DNA from: Asaia lannensis NBRC 102526
GTDB lineage: Bacteria > Pseudomonadota > Alphaproteobacteria > Acetobacterales > Acetobacteraceae
Assembly (NCBI RefSeq): GCF_024054035.1
Contig: NZ_JAMXQU010000010.1
Span: 54,087 to 118,086, forward strand
Direction: 5' to 3'
DNA length: 64,000 nt
Shown here: in pieces, positions 7,853 through 15,594 of the stretch
How positions within the stretch are numbered: position 1 is the stretch's first letter
Layout of the letters: every line of letters begins with the position of its first letter
The notes under the pieces: model-generated
The model's database searches: none
What the model saw: only the letters and a program-made list of their open reading frames with translations
What the model was told of the DNA's origin: nothing
Translations under genes and position numbers: made by a program

Positions 7853-9487
7853 ATGACCCGCGCCTCGCTCGACCGCCTGCTGGCGACCCTCCCTCTTTCC
7901 TATCCCGGGCCGGGCGGGGCCGTTGCGGTAATCCGCAAAGGCGAGGTCATTGCCCGGCACAGCTGGGGATATGCCAATGCCGAAGCGCGTCTGGCTTTTA
8001 CCCCGCGCACCCAGTTTCGCATGTGTTCGATCACCAAGCAGTTCACCTGCGCCCTGCTCGATAATGCCCTGCGCGACAAATGGGCAGACAGGAACGCGCT
8101 CGATGCCTTCGTTGCGGCCTCGCTACCTGCGCTGCAGGAGCCGCCGCCCGGCATTTTCGATCTGGCGCACAACCAGTCCGGCCTGCGCGACTACTGGGCA
8201 GTAGCCATGCTGCACGGCGCCCCCACTGAATCGGCTTTCGGCGCCGCGGAAGCCAGACGCGTGATTGCCGGCACACGAAGCCTGCAGTTCAGGCCCGGCA
8301 CAGCCTATTCCTACGTCAATCAGAATTTCTATCTGATCTCGGAAGCGCTGGAAGCCTGTTCGGGTCGCAGCTTTGCCGAGTTGCTGCAAAAACAGATCTT
8401 CACGCCCCATGGCATGGAAAGCGCCTTTCTGGCAGCCAACACGCAATCCATGCCCGATGGCACGCAGGGCTATGAGGGCAATGAGCAGAGCGGCTATCGC
8501 CCCGCAGTCAATAATATCATCTGGACCGGCGATGCCGGGCTTGGCGCCAGCCTCGACGACATGATCGCCTGGGAAAAAGCCATCGATGCCCAGCGCGACG
8601 ATCCTGAGGGCTTTTATAACCGCCTCTCCGCCCCCGTCTCCTTCCGCAATGGCGCGCCGGCACGTTACGGGTTCGGTCTGCAAAGAGGCAGGCTGTTCGG
8701 TCATGAAATGACCGGCCATGGCGGAGCTCTGCGCGGCTGGCGGAGCCATCGCCTTCATCTGGCAAAAGAGCGCCTCTCGGTTGTCGTTCTGTTCAATCAC
8801 ATGTCCGAGGCCCATTCGGCTGCCGCAGAGCTGGCCGCGGCTGCACTCGGCCTGTCCCGCCCGCCCTCCGATGCGACGCAGGGCAATCAGGCAATGCTCG
8901 GACATTTTCTGGATCGCGGGACAGGGCTTTCGGCTTCCATTGCTCCCACACCATCGGGCGAGCGCCTCTCGCTGCGCTACGCCTATCCGCCCGAGACGCT
9001 CGACGGCTGGACCCAGGATCATGCCGGTCGGGACGGGACACGCCTGTCCCTTCATGACGAAGGGCTCATCATGTCCCGACCGCAGGAAAACCGGGAAGTT
9101 CTCCTGACGCCCCTGCCCGAAGGCCAGAGGAACACGGGCCAGAGGAGCACGGGCCAGAACAACCTGGGCCAGAATAACGCAGGCCAAGCGAAAACAGGGT
9201 TCGCCGGACATTATGAATGCAATGAACTGGAGAGTATCCTGACCCTGACCGATGCAGGCGATGTACTCTATGGCGGCTTTTCCGGCATGCTGGGCAAAGG
9301 ACGCATGGAGCGCCTCCTGCCTTTCGGCGACGATGTCTGGCTGATCCCCTGCCTGCGCGCGCTCGATCATTCGCCGCCCGGTTACTGGACACTCTGGTTC
9401 CAGCGCGACGAAACCGGGAACGTGGCGGGAATACGCGTCGGATGCTGGCTGGCACGCGATCTGTTCTACAGGCGTATTCCAGAGTGA
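7853..9487 (+). CDS. D-aminopeptidase-type serine hydrolase (beta-lactamase/PBP fold)
   Basis: The protein matches the layout of the D-aminopeptidase (DAP) group: an N-terminal penicillin-recognising catalytic domain of about 330 residues followed by two small beta-barrel domains. The active-site Ser is S59 with Lys62 (SITK), the second motif is Y154-V-N156, and the third is the HGG triad near residue 288 (GHGGALRGWRS), as in DAP and unlike the KTG of classical beta-lactamases. At 544 aa it is slightly longer than the roughly 520 aa of Ochrobactrum DAP. A five-unit GQxNx repeat at about residues 424-448 contributes to the extra length. There is no signal peptide. The role is probably hydrolysis of D-amino-acid N-terminal residues from peptides. 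Confidence 0.82.
   Translation: MTRASLDRLLATLPLSYPGPGGAVAVIRKGEVIARHSWGYANAEARLAFTPRTQFRMCSITKQFTCALLDNALRDKWADRNALDAFVAASLPALQEPPPGIFDLAHNQSGLRDYWAVAMLHGAPTESAFGAAEARRVIAGTRSLQFRPGTAYSYVNQNFYLISEALEACSGRSFAELLQKQIFTPHGMESAFLAANTQSMPDGTQGYEGNEQSGYRPAVNNIIWTGDAGLGASLDDMIAWEKAIDAQRDDPEGFYNRLSAPVSFRNGAPARYGFGLQRGRLFGHEMTGHGGALRGWRSHRLHLAKERLSVVVLFNHMSEAHSAAAELAAAALGLSRPPSDATQGNQAMLGHFLDRGTGLSASIAPTPSGERLSLRYAYPPETLDGWTQDHAGRDGTRLSLHDEGLIMSRPQENREVLLTPLPEGQRNTGQRSTGQNNLGQNNAGQAKTGFAGHYECNELESILTLTDAGDVLYGGFSGMLGKGRMERLLPFGDDVWLIPCLRALDHSPPGYWTLWFQRDETGNVAGIRVGCWLARDLFYRRIPE
9122..9196 (+). repeat. five 15-nt tandem repeats inside the D-aminopeptidase gene
   Basis: Five consecutive 15-nt units begin GGCCA(G/A) and encode GQRNT, GQRST, GQNNL, GQNNA and GQAKT. 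The units are degenerate at 5-9 positions, and being multiples of three they keep the frame open. They lie between two C-terminal barrel domains of the hydrolase, so they probably form a flexible linker. Strand-slippage expansion is the simplest origin. Confidence 0.85.
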
Positions 9488-9615
9488 ATTTGACGAAAGG
9501 GGCGGATTAACCCCATCATATGAATGCAGCTGCGTGTGCCCTGCCCTGTCTTTCAGGTGCGGGGCTCTTGCTGTTGCATTTTTCCAATCTTTTCGAACCG
9601 GGCTCTCTGATCGCC

Positions 9616-10827
9616 ATGATTTCCGCTCTGATGCCAACATTCAAACGAGTCGACCTTGCTTTCGAGCACGGTCAGGGCGCTTGCTTGTATACGGCTGACG
9701 GGCGACGATTTCTCGATTTCGGGGCAGGTATAGCCGTTTCGTCTCTCGGCCATGGTCATCCCAGTCTGGTCAAGGCCATTGCCGATCAGGCCGCACGCGT
9801 CATGCATGTGTCCAATCTCTACCGGATTCCGCAGGCCGAGACGTTGGCGGACAGGCTGGTCGCGCATTCTTTTGCCGATAGCGTTTTCTTCTGCAACTCG
9901 GGCGCGGAAGCCAATGAAGGCATGGTCAAGATGATCCGCAAGACCCAGTCGGGTCGCGGTCATCCCGAGCGCACACGCATCATCTGCTGCGATGGCGCCT
10001 TTCATGGCCGGACGCTGGCCATGATCGCAGCAACGGGCAATCCGGCCTATCTCGAAGGGTTCGGCACACCTGTCGACGGCTTCGACCATGTTCCTTTCAA
10101 CAACATGAATGCCCTGCGTGCTGCCATCACCCCGCAGACTGCAGGCATCATGCTCGAACCGATCCAGGGTGAGACGGGCATCAAGCAGGCCGATCCGCAA
10201 TTCATGACCGGGCTGCGTCAGGTTTGCGACGAATTCGGCCTGATTCTGGCTCTCGACGAGGTCCAGACCGGTATGGGGCGCACGGGCAATCTGTTCGCTC
10301 ACGAAGCCTATGGCGTAACACCCGATGTCATCTCCGTAGCCAAGGGCATTGCTGGTGGTTTCCCCATGGGGGCCATTCTCGCCAATGAAGAGGTTGCCTC
10401 TTCAATGGGCGCTGGCTCGCATGGCACGACATTCGGTGGCAACCCTCTGGCCTGTGCTGCGGGCAATGCCGTGCTCGACGTCATTCTGGCCGACGGTTTT
10501 CTCGACCATGTGGCCCGTACAGGCGAGGCTCTTGGCGAAGCCCTCAATGCGCTGGTGCAGGCACACCCGACCGTTTTCGAACTGGCGCGCGGCAAGGGCC
10601 TGATGTGGGGGCTGAAATGCCGCCTTCCTGTCGCCCTGGTGCAGGCACGCGTGATGGAAGAAGGCCTGCTGACCGTCACGGCAGGCGAGAACGTGCTGCG
10701 TCTTCTGCCTCCCCTGATCGTCACAGCCGAGGAATGCCGCGAAGCCTGTGCCATGCTGTCGCGTGCAGCACGCGCTCTGGAAGCTGAAATGGAAACAAAG
10801 AACAAGACACTGGAGAGCCAGGCATGA
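9616..10827 (+). CDS. argD: acetylornithine aminotransferase
   Basis: ArgD is a PLP-dependent class III aminotransferase that transfers an amino group from glutamate to N-acetylglutamate semialdehyde in arginine synthesis, and it may also serve lysine synthesis. The PLP lysine is about K243 (DVISVAKGIAGGFPMGA), with LDEVQTGMGRTG just before it and the FCNSGAEANE phosphate-binding segment near residue 100. The open frame runs back to 9520, but the extra 32 residues look unlike the family. MISALMPTFKR at 9616 matches the usual ArgD start, giving 403 aa. No strong ribosome binding site is visible at either start. It overlaps argF by 4 nt. Confidence 0.93.
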   Translation: MISALMPTFKRVDLAFEHGQGACLYTADGRRFLDFGAGIAVSSLGHGHPSLVKAIADQAARVMHVSNLYRIPQAETLADRLVAHSFADSVFFCNSGAEANEGMVKMIRKTQSGRGHPERTRIICCDGAFHGRTLAMIAATGNPAYLEGFGTPVDGFDHVPFNNMNALRAAITPQTAGIMLEPIQGETGIKQADPQFMTGLRQVCDEFGLILALDEVQTGMGRTGNLFAHEAYGVTPDVISVAKGIAGGFPMGAILANEEVASSMGAGSHGTTFGGNPLACAAGNAVLDVILADGFLDHVARTGEALGEALNALVQAHPTVFELARGKGLMWGLKCRLPVALVQARVMEEGLLTVTAGENVLRLLPPLIVTAEECREACAMLSRAARALEAEMETKNKTLESQA

Positions 10828-11813
10828 GCAACGGCACCGATCACTCCGCCTCTTCGGCAATCCGTCATTTTCTGGATCTGCGCGATCTCGATTCCGCAAC
10901 GCTGCGCGATATCATCGATGTCGGGCGGGCGGTCAAGGCGATGCAGGATAACCGGCGCGTCCCCATGCACCCCGATCATCCCCTTGCCGGGCGCAGCATG
11001 GGTCTGATGCTTTCCAAGCCCTCGACGCGCACGCGTCTCTCATTTGAGGTTGGCATGCGCCAGCTCGGTGGTGACGTATCCGTTCTCTCACCGACCGACA
11101 TGCAGATCGGTCGTGGCGAGAGCCTGGCCGATACTGCACGCGTGCTGTCACGCTTTCTGGATGTGCTGGTGGTCAGAACCGGCGAGACGGCCATGGTGGA
11201 CGAGCTGGTCCGCTGGAGTTCCATTCCGGTGGTGAACGGTCTGACGCCTGATTCGCATCCGGTGCAGATCTTGGCCGATATCATGACCTATGAAGAGCAT
11301 CGCGGCCCTGTTGCGGGCTCTCACTGGGCCTGGATCGGCGACGGCAACAACGTGGCCGTCTCGCTGATCGAGGGGGCCGTGCGTTTTGGCTTCTCACTCA
11401 CTCTTGCCACGCCTGAATCGATGAAACCCAGACAGGAAGTTCTCGACTGGGCCGCATCGGAGGGCGGCAGGATACGCCTTGTGCATGACCCTGTTGAGGC
11501 TGTGCGCGATGCATCCTGCGTCGTCACCGACACATGGACAAGCATGTCGGATTCTGAATCGGCAGCACGCCTTGAAACGCTGCGTCCGTATCAGGTCAAC
11601 ACGGCCCTGATGCAGAAAGCAGCCCCCAATGCCCTGTTCATGCACTGCCTCCCTGCCCATATCGGAGAGGAAGTGACCGAGGACGTCTTCGAAAGCTCCG
11701 CTTCGGTCGTATTCGATGAGGCCGAAAACCGTCTTCATGCCCAGAAGGGCCTGCTTCTGTGGGTTCTGGGAGGCACGAACTGGCGGGATTTCGGTAAACC
11801 TGCCCGCCCCTGA
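10824..11813 (+). CDS. argF: ornithine carbamoyltransferase
   Basis: This enzyme makes citrulline from ornithine and carbamoyl phosphate in arginine synthesis. The carbamoyl-phosphate motif S67TRTR is inside SKPSTRTRLSFEVGM, and the catalytic H274CLPA motif is inside MHCLPAHIGEEV. The ornithine loop (WTSMSDSES) is also present. The 329-aa length is usual for the anabolic enzyme. The ATG overlaps the argD stop by 4 nt. argD-argF pairing is common in Alphaproteobacteria and indicates an arginine operon here, with hslO following after 47 bp. Confidence 0.95.
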   Translation: MSNGTDHSASSAIRHFLDLRDLDSATLRDIIDVGRAVKAMQDNRRVPMHPDHPLAGRSMGLMLSKPSTRTRLSFEVGMRQLGGDVSVLSPTDMQIGRGESLADTARVLSRFLDVLVVRTGETAMVDELVRWSSIPVVNGLTPDSHPVQILADIMTYEEHRGPVAGSHWAWIGDGNNVAVSLIEGAVRFGFSLTLATPESMKPRQEVLDWAASEGGRIRLVHDPVEAVRDASCVVTDTWTSMSDSESAARLETLRPYQVNTALMQKAAPNALFMHCLPAHIGEEVTEDVFESSASVVFDEAENRLHAQKGLLLWVLGGTNWRDFGKPARP

Positions 11814-11860
11814 GGGGGCCGGGTCTGACCCGCAGCCAAGAAGCAACCGACGAAACGACG

Positions 11861-12808
11861 ATGATCGAGACACCTGCCTTTCTGGATACACAGCGCCCCG
11901 AAACCGTGCCCGACCTGGTCGTATCCCACGGAATAACGCCCTTCCATCTGGCCAATCGCCCGGTGCGCGGGCGTCTCGTTCGTCTGGGCAAACTGGCCGA
12001 TATCATGCTCATGCGCCATGATATTCCCGATTGCGGTCGTCAACTGGCCGGAGAAGCCCTGTCGCTTGTTGCCGGGCTGAGCGCTGGTCTGAAATTCAAG
12101 GGATCCTTTTCCCTCCAGATCAAGGGCGATGGCCCGATATCGATGCTGGTGGCCGATTGCACCGATAGCGGTGAGCTACGCTTTTACCTGCGCGCATCCG
12201 GGGAACTCGAGCAGGCCCCGGCAAAGGCCCTGCTGGGTGACGGCTATTTTGCCTTCACCATCGATCAGGGTGCCCATACGGAACGCCATCAGGGCATCGT
12301 GGCGCTTGAAGGCGAAAATCTGGCCGATATGGCCATGCATTATTTCAATACCAGCGAACAGCATCAGTGCTGGATGCGTCTCTATTGCGAGAAGACAGCC
12401 GATGGCTGGCAGGCAGGCGCCCTCCTGCTGGAAAAAATCGCCGAAGAGGGCGGTATCGCCCGGAAAGATGCTGAAGGTGCCGGCACCGGCACTGACGGGG
12501 CTATCGACGAGGATAGCTGGGAAACGGCCTGTATTCTTGGCAATACGCTGACCAGCGCAGAACCCTTCGATCCCACCCTGAGTGCCACGACCCTGATCGA
12601 ACGACTTTTCGGCACGCAGGATGTCCTGATAGACCGCCCCCGTGCGGTCAGTCTCGGCTGCCGGTGCAGCCGCGCCAGACTTGCCAGTGTCCTCGCGACA
12701 TTCCCCGATGATGATCTCGATCACATGGCTGAAGACGGCCAGATCACCATGAACTGCGAGTTCTGCAATGTCGGGTTCAGTTTCGACCGTGCCGAGATTG
12801 CGCGATGA
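11861..12808 (+). CDS. hslO: Hsp33-like redox-regulated chaperone
   Basis: Hsp33 is a cytoplasmic holdase that becomes active on oxidative stress when its zinc-bound cysteines form disulfides. The four redox-switch cysteines are present near the C-terminus: C267-R-C269 (GCRCSR) and C299-x2-C302 (MNCEFCNVGFSF). The N-terminal substrate-binding domain is recognisable from the SLVAGLSAGLKFKGSFSLQIKGDGPISMLVADC segment. At 315 aa it is of ordinary length for an alphaproteobacterial Hsp33. It follows argF closely and overlaps the next gene by 4 nt. Periplasmic ethanol and sugar oxidation in this group generates oxidant load, which would fit this chaperone, but that is inference. Confidence 0.92.
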   Translation: MIETPAFLDTQRPETVPDLVVSHGITPFHLANRPVRGRLVRLGKLADIMLMRHDIPDCGRQLAGEALSLVAGLSAGLKFKGSFSLQIKGDGPISMLVADCTDSGELRFYLRASGELEQAPAKALLGDGYFAFTIDQGAHTERHQGIVALEGENLADMAMHYFNTSEQHQCWMRLYCEKTADGWQAGALLLEKIAEEGGIARKDAEGAGTGTDGAIDEDSWETACILGNTLTSAEPFDPTLSATTLIERLFGTQDVLIDRPRAVSLGCRCSRARLASVLATFPDDDLDHMAEDGQITMNCEFCNVGFSFDRAEIAR

Positions 12809-13815
12809 ACCCTGCCGAAGCCTTTCTCGATACGGCAACCATGGACGGCGAGAAAATTACCTCGCTTTACGACCAGTGGGTAGCGAAAGATGTCGTGTAT
12901 CTGGCTGACGACATCATCTGTCTGACATTGCAGGATGCCATGAGCGGCCGTCAGGCCGTCTGGTATTTCGATGAAAGCCGCTCTTATTGCGGCTCTCATA
13001 TCGAGGTTGTGCAACGCCTGCAGCCAGCGGATATCCTGACCACGGTTTCTCCATGGTTCGACACGCTGGCACGTCACGCGCTCAGCGCCTCTCCGGAACC
13101 TCTTCCCGATGCCCGCCCCATCCCGCTTTTTCTGGCGACGCAGCTTGCGGCTGCCTGGTCGGTACGCATGATGGGCGATCTGCGTCAGCTGCAGACCGCA
13201 TTGCTCGAACAGAACAAGGAAGTCGCGCGCATCGACGATGCCGTCCTGTCATCGCGCAGGATACGCCGCCTGCTCGGCACGCGTGTCGGGCCGGAAAGCC
13301 TGGTTGTGCTTTCGCCGTTCTCCGACGCACCCTTGCGGTCCCAGATTTCTTTCGTCGTCGATCACCAGCTGATCCATCGTTTTTACGATACAAAGCATGA
13401 TTGCTGTTTCTACCTGTCCTGGTGGGAAAAACAGCTCGACCAGCAGCCGGGCTTTTATTGCCCCAAGGCCAATATCCTTATCAGCGATGATGGAATGGCA
13501 GGCATGTTACCCTCTCTCATACTGGGCTGGTATCTCAGCAATCCGGATCATGTTGGGGCGATCGAAGCTGCACAGGCTTTCGAGGCGCGCGATTACGGGT
13601 TGGGTCAGGCATCGTCCCTCACCATCGATACGGTTGAGGATAAACCCGCTCTGTCTTCTGCACCCTCTGCCTCCTCGGCAGATATGATTTCCGAATCATG
13701 GGCGTTCCTGCACCAGCATCATCCGGGCGACGATCCTGCACCGAGTCATAAAAACGATCACAAACCGTCAAGCGGCCTGCTCGGTCGTCTTCGCTCTCTC
13801 GTGAAAAAGAAATAA
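12805..13815 (+). CDS. conserved-looking hypothetical protein coupled to hslO
   Basis: I do not recognise this 336-aa protein. Its start overlaps the hslO stop by 4 nt (ATGA), so it is probably co-translated with Hsp33. The first 240 residues are mixed alpha/beta with many aromatic residues (VWYFDESRSYCG, DCCFYLSWWEKQLDQQPGFYCPKANILISDDG). A helical LRQLQTALLEQNKEVARIDD segment near residue 135 could be a short coiled coil. The last 80 residues are Ser/Pro/His-rich and probably disordered, ending in a basic LLGRLRSLVKKK tail that could touch membrane or nucleic acid. There is no signal peptide. Confidence 0.8.
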   Translation: MNPAEAFLDTATMDGEKITSLYDQWVAKDVVYLADDIICLTLQDAMSGRQAVWYFDESRSYCGSHIEVVQRLQPADILTTVSPWFDTLARHALSASPEPLPDARPIPLFLATQLAAAWSVRMMGDLRQLQTALLEQNKEVARIDDAVLSSRRIRRLLGTRVGPESLVVLSPFSDAPLRSQISFVVDHQLIHRFYDTKHDCCFYLSWWEKQLDQQPGFYCPKANILISDDGMAGMLPSLILGWYLSNPDHVGAIEAAQAFEARDYGLGQASSLTIDTVEDKPALSSAPSASSADMISESWAFLHQHHPGDDPAPSHKNDHKPSSGLLGRLRSLVKKK

Positions 13816-13842
13816 CATCCGCCGCATTGTCAGGAGCAGGTC

Positions 13843-14706
13843 ATGTCACGAGTCCGGTCTTTTCTTCGTTTCGGTTCAGTCTGTCTGGTTCTGGGCTGCG
13901 TTGCGCCCGTCCTGACCGCCTGTGGAGGCAGCGAGCCGCAAAGCTTTGCCCCGCTGGATTACAGCTATCTCAGCAAGATGCATCTCAATGTCGCGCATCT
14001 CGAAATCGTCGATTCTGCGCCGCCGGGTAGCGTGCCGGGCGATATCTCGGGCAAAGCCCCCACCACGCCCCAGCAGGCGCTCGAACAGATGGCCCGCGAC
14101 CGCCTGATTGCCAGCGGATCGGAAGGGAACGGCACGTTCACGATCACCAAGGCAAGCATTCTGCATGCTCCGGGCGGTACCCTGCTGGGCGAACTCGAAG
14201 CGCATGTCGATGTCTCAGCCCCGGCGGGCGGTCGTGCAGGCTACGCGCTCGCTCATATCACACGCAGCCTCAACCCGGGCGACAAGGATCCGGAATCGCG
14301 CGCCGTACTGTACGATCTGACAAGCCAGATGATGCAGGACATGAATGTCGAGCTGGAATTCCAGATCAAGAAATCGCTGCGTGACTGGCTGGTCGATGCC
14401 AGTGGCGCACCGCTGGCCGGCGCGATCCAGCAGCAGAATATCGGGCCCGGCGCACCTGTCGCTGCCCCGGTCAGCAGCGCAGTTGCTGACACGCCTGCCG
14501 CATCGTCGATCTCGACCGCTAATGCCCCGATTGCATCGGCAGCAGCCACCACCGCACCTGCTGGCGATACGTCAGCAATCAGCAATGCAAAGCCGCAGGA
14601 GCCAGACGCCATATTCCCGCTTGGCGATGACACCAGTGCCCCAGCCGCTCCAGCAGTCAAATCGCCTCAACCCGGGGTTCTCACCCTGCCTGCCGGTCAT
14701 TCCTGA
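13843..14706 (+). CDS. putative lipoprotein, function unknown
   Basis: The 287-aa product has a lipoprotein signal with lipobox LTAC (Cys at about 27) followed by GGS. The mature N-terminal half contains TPQQALEQMARDRLIASGSEGNGTFTITKASIL and a repeated beta-strand pattern ending in an amphipathic helix (LTSQMMQDMNVELEFQIKKSLRDWL). The remainder is a low-complexity Ala/Pro/Ser tail. The folded half resembles auxiliary lipoproteins that carry a small alpha/beta domain, but I cannot assign a family. It lies 27 bp after the previous gene in the same direction. Envelope localisation is well supported; function is not. Confidence 0.8.
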   Translation: MSRVRSFLRFGSVCLVLGCVAPVLTACGGSEPQSFAPLDYSYLSKMHLNVAHLEIVDSAPPGSVPGDISGKAPTTPQQALEQMARDRLIASGSEGNGTFTITKASILHAPGGTLLGELEAHVDVSAPAGGRAGYALAHITRSLNPGDKDPESRAVLYDLTSQMMQDMNVELEFQIKKSLRDWLVDASGAPLAGAIQQQNIGPGAPVAAPVSSAVADTPAASSISTANAPIASAAATTAPAGDTSAISNAKPQEPDAIFPLGDDTSAPAAPAVKSPQPGVLTLPAGHS

Positions 14707-14844
14707 GCAGTCATGGTCAAACCGCCTGCCTCGGTGTGGGCGGTAAACACCGGTAACCAACAGAATGCCGCTTGCATTTCCACCGGCAATCGCGAAGAAC
14801 GATCATCGACCCATATGATGGGACATCCATTCCGTTGTTCCGTC

Positions 14845-14849
14845 AGGAG
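14845..14849 (+). promoter_or_regulatory. ribosome binding site that decides a TTG start
   Basis: AGGAG lies 6 nt before the TTG at 14856. The longer open frame starts with ATG at 14772, but that region has no ribosome binding site. Its extra 28 residues would also push the twin-arginine signal away from the N-terminus, so the TTG start is preferred. Confidence 0.7.
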
Positions 14850-14855
14850 AACAGG

Positions 14856-15548
14856 TTGAGCGCGCCATCGCCTTCACGCAGACGTTTCGTCCGCAATGCC
14901 GCCGGAACAACGGCTTTCTTTCTTCTGGCCGGACAGGAATTTCCTTTCCCGGCCGTTGCCTCACCCATGCCAGACCGCAAACCCGCTTTCTTCTCTCCGG
15001 AAGAATTCCGGTTTCTGGATGCGGCCTGCGAATGCATCTATCCCCATGATGCACTCGGCCCCGGCGCCAGCGCACTGGGCGTGGCCTATTTCATAGACGG
15101 ACAGATGCAGACCCCCTATGGCCGGGGAGAGCTCTGGTATATGTCCGGCCCGTTTCAGGAAGGCCCGGCAAATCTGGGCTATCAGCTTCCACTGGCACCC
15201 TGTGATCTCTACCGTCAGGGGATCGAGGCAGCCGATCACTATGCCCGTACCGAGCGCGGCAAAACCTTCGCCGATCTCACGCCTGAGATACAAGTAGAGC
15301 TGCTGACCGCCTTCGAGGGCGGTGCAGTCAATTTTCCGGCCTTCAATGCGCGTCTGTTTTTCGAGCAGCTGCGTACCAATACGCTCGAAGGCGTTTTTGC
15401 CGATCCTGCTTATGGTGGCAATCTTCACATGCAGGGCTGGATGCTGCTTGGCTTCCCGGGCGCACGCGCCGATTTTATGGATTGGGTCAACCAGGAAGGT
15501 GCAGCTTATCCTTTCCCTCCCGTATCGATCGGCGCCCGGAAAGCCTGA
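14856..15548 (+). CDS. gluconate 2-dehydrogenase subunit 3 family protein (dehydrogenase small subunit)
   Basis: This is the small, cofactor-free subunit of a three-part membrane dehydrogenase facing the periplasm. In this family it is needed for maturation and export of the flavoprotein, which lacks its own signal. The preferred TTG start gives 230 aa with an N-terminal Tat signal (SRRRFVRNAAG followed by a hydrophobic stretch and ending near PFPAVASP). The mature part has the usual family features: FFSPEEFRFLDAACECIYPHD, GPGASALGVAYFIDGQM and the closing YGGNLHMQGWMLLGFPGARADFMDWV. The FAD subunit follows 46 bp downstream. The exact substrate (gluconate, 2-ketogluconate or a polyol) cannot be read from this subunit. 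Confidence 0.88.
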   Translation: MSAPSPSRRRFVRNAAGTTAFFLLAGQEFPFPAVASPMPDRKPAFFSPEEFRFLDAACECIYPHDALGPGASALGVAYFIDGQMQTPYGRGELWYMSGPFQEGPANLGYQLPLAPCDLYRQGIEAADHYARTERGKTFADLTPEIQVELLTAFEGGAVNFPAFNARLFFEQLRTNTLEGVFADPAYGGNLHMQGWMLLGFPGARADFMDWVNQEGAAYPFPPVSIGARKA

Positions 15549-15594
15549 TTCTTTTTTTGATGCCTGATGTTTCATTGTACCGAGTGCCAAACGC

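Noticed and set aside
9122..9196. CRISPR-like repeat
   Set aside because: The units are directly adjacent, without spacers, and keep an open reading frame inside a gene.
8123..9640. 505-aa antisense ORF opposite the serine hydrolase
   Set aside because: The plus-strand hydrolase has all catalytic motifs; the antisense product has none.
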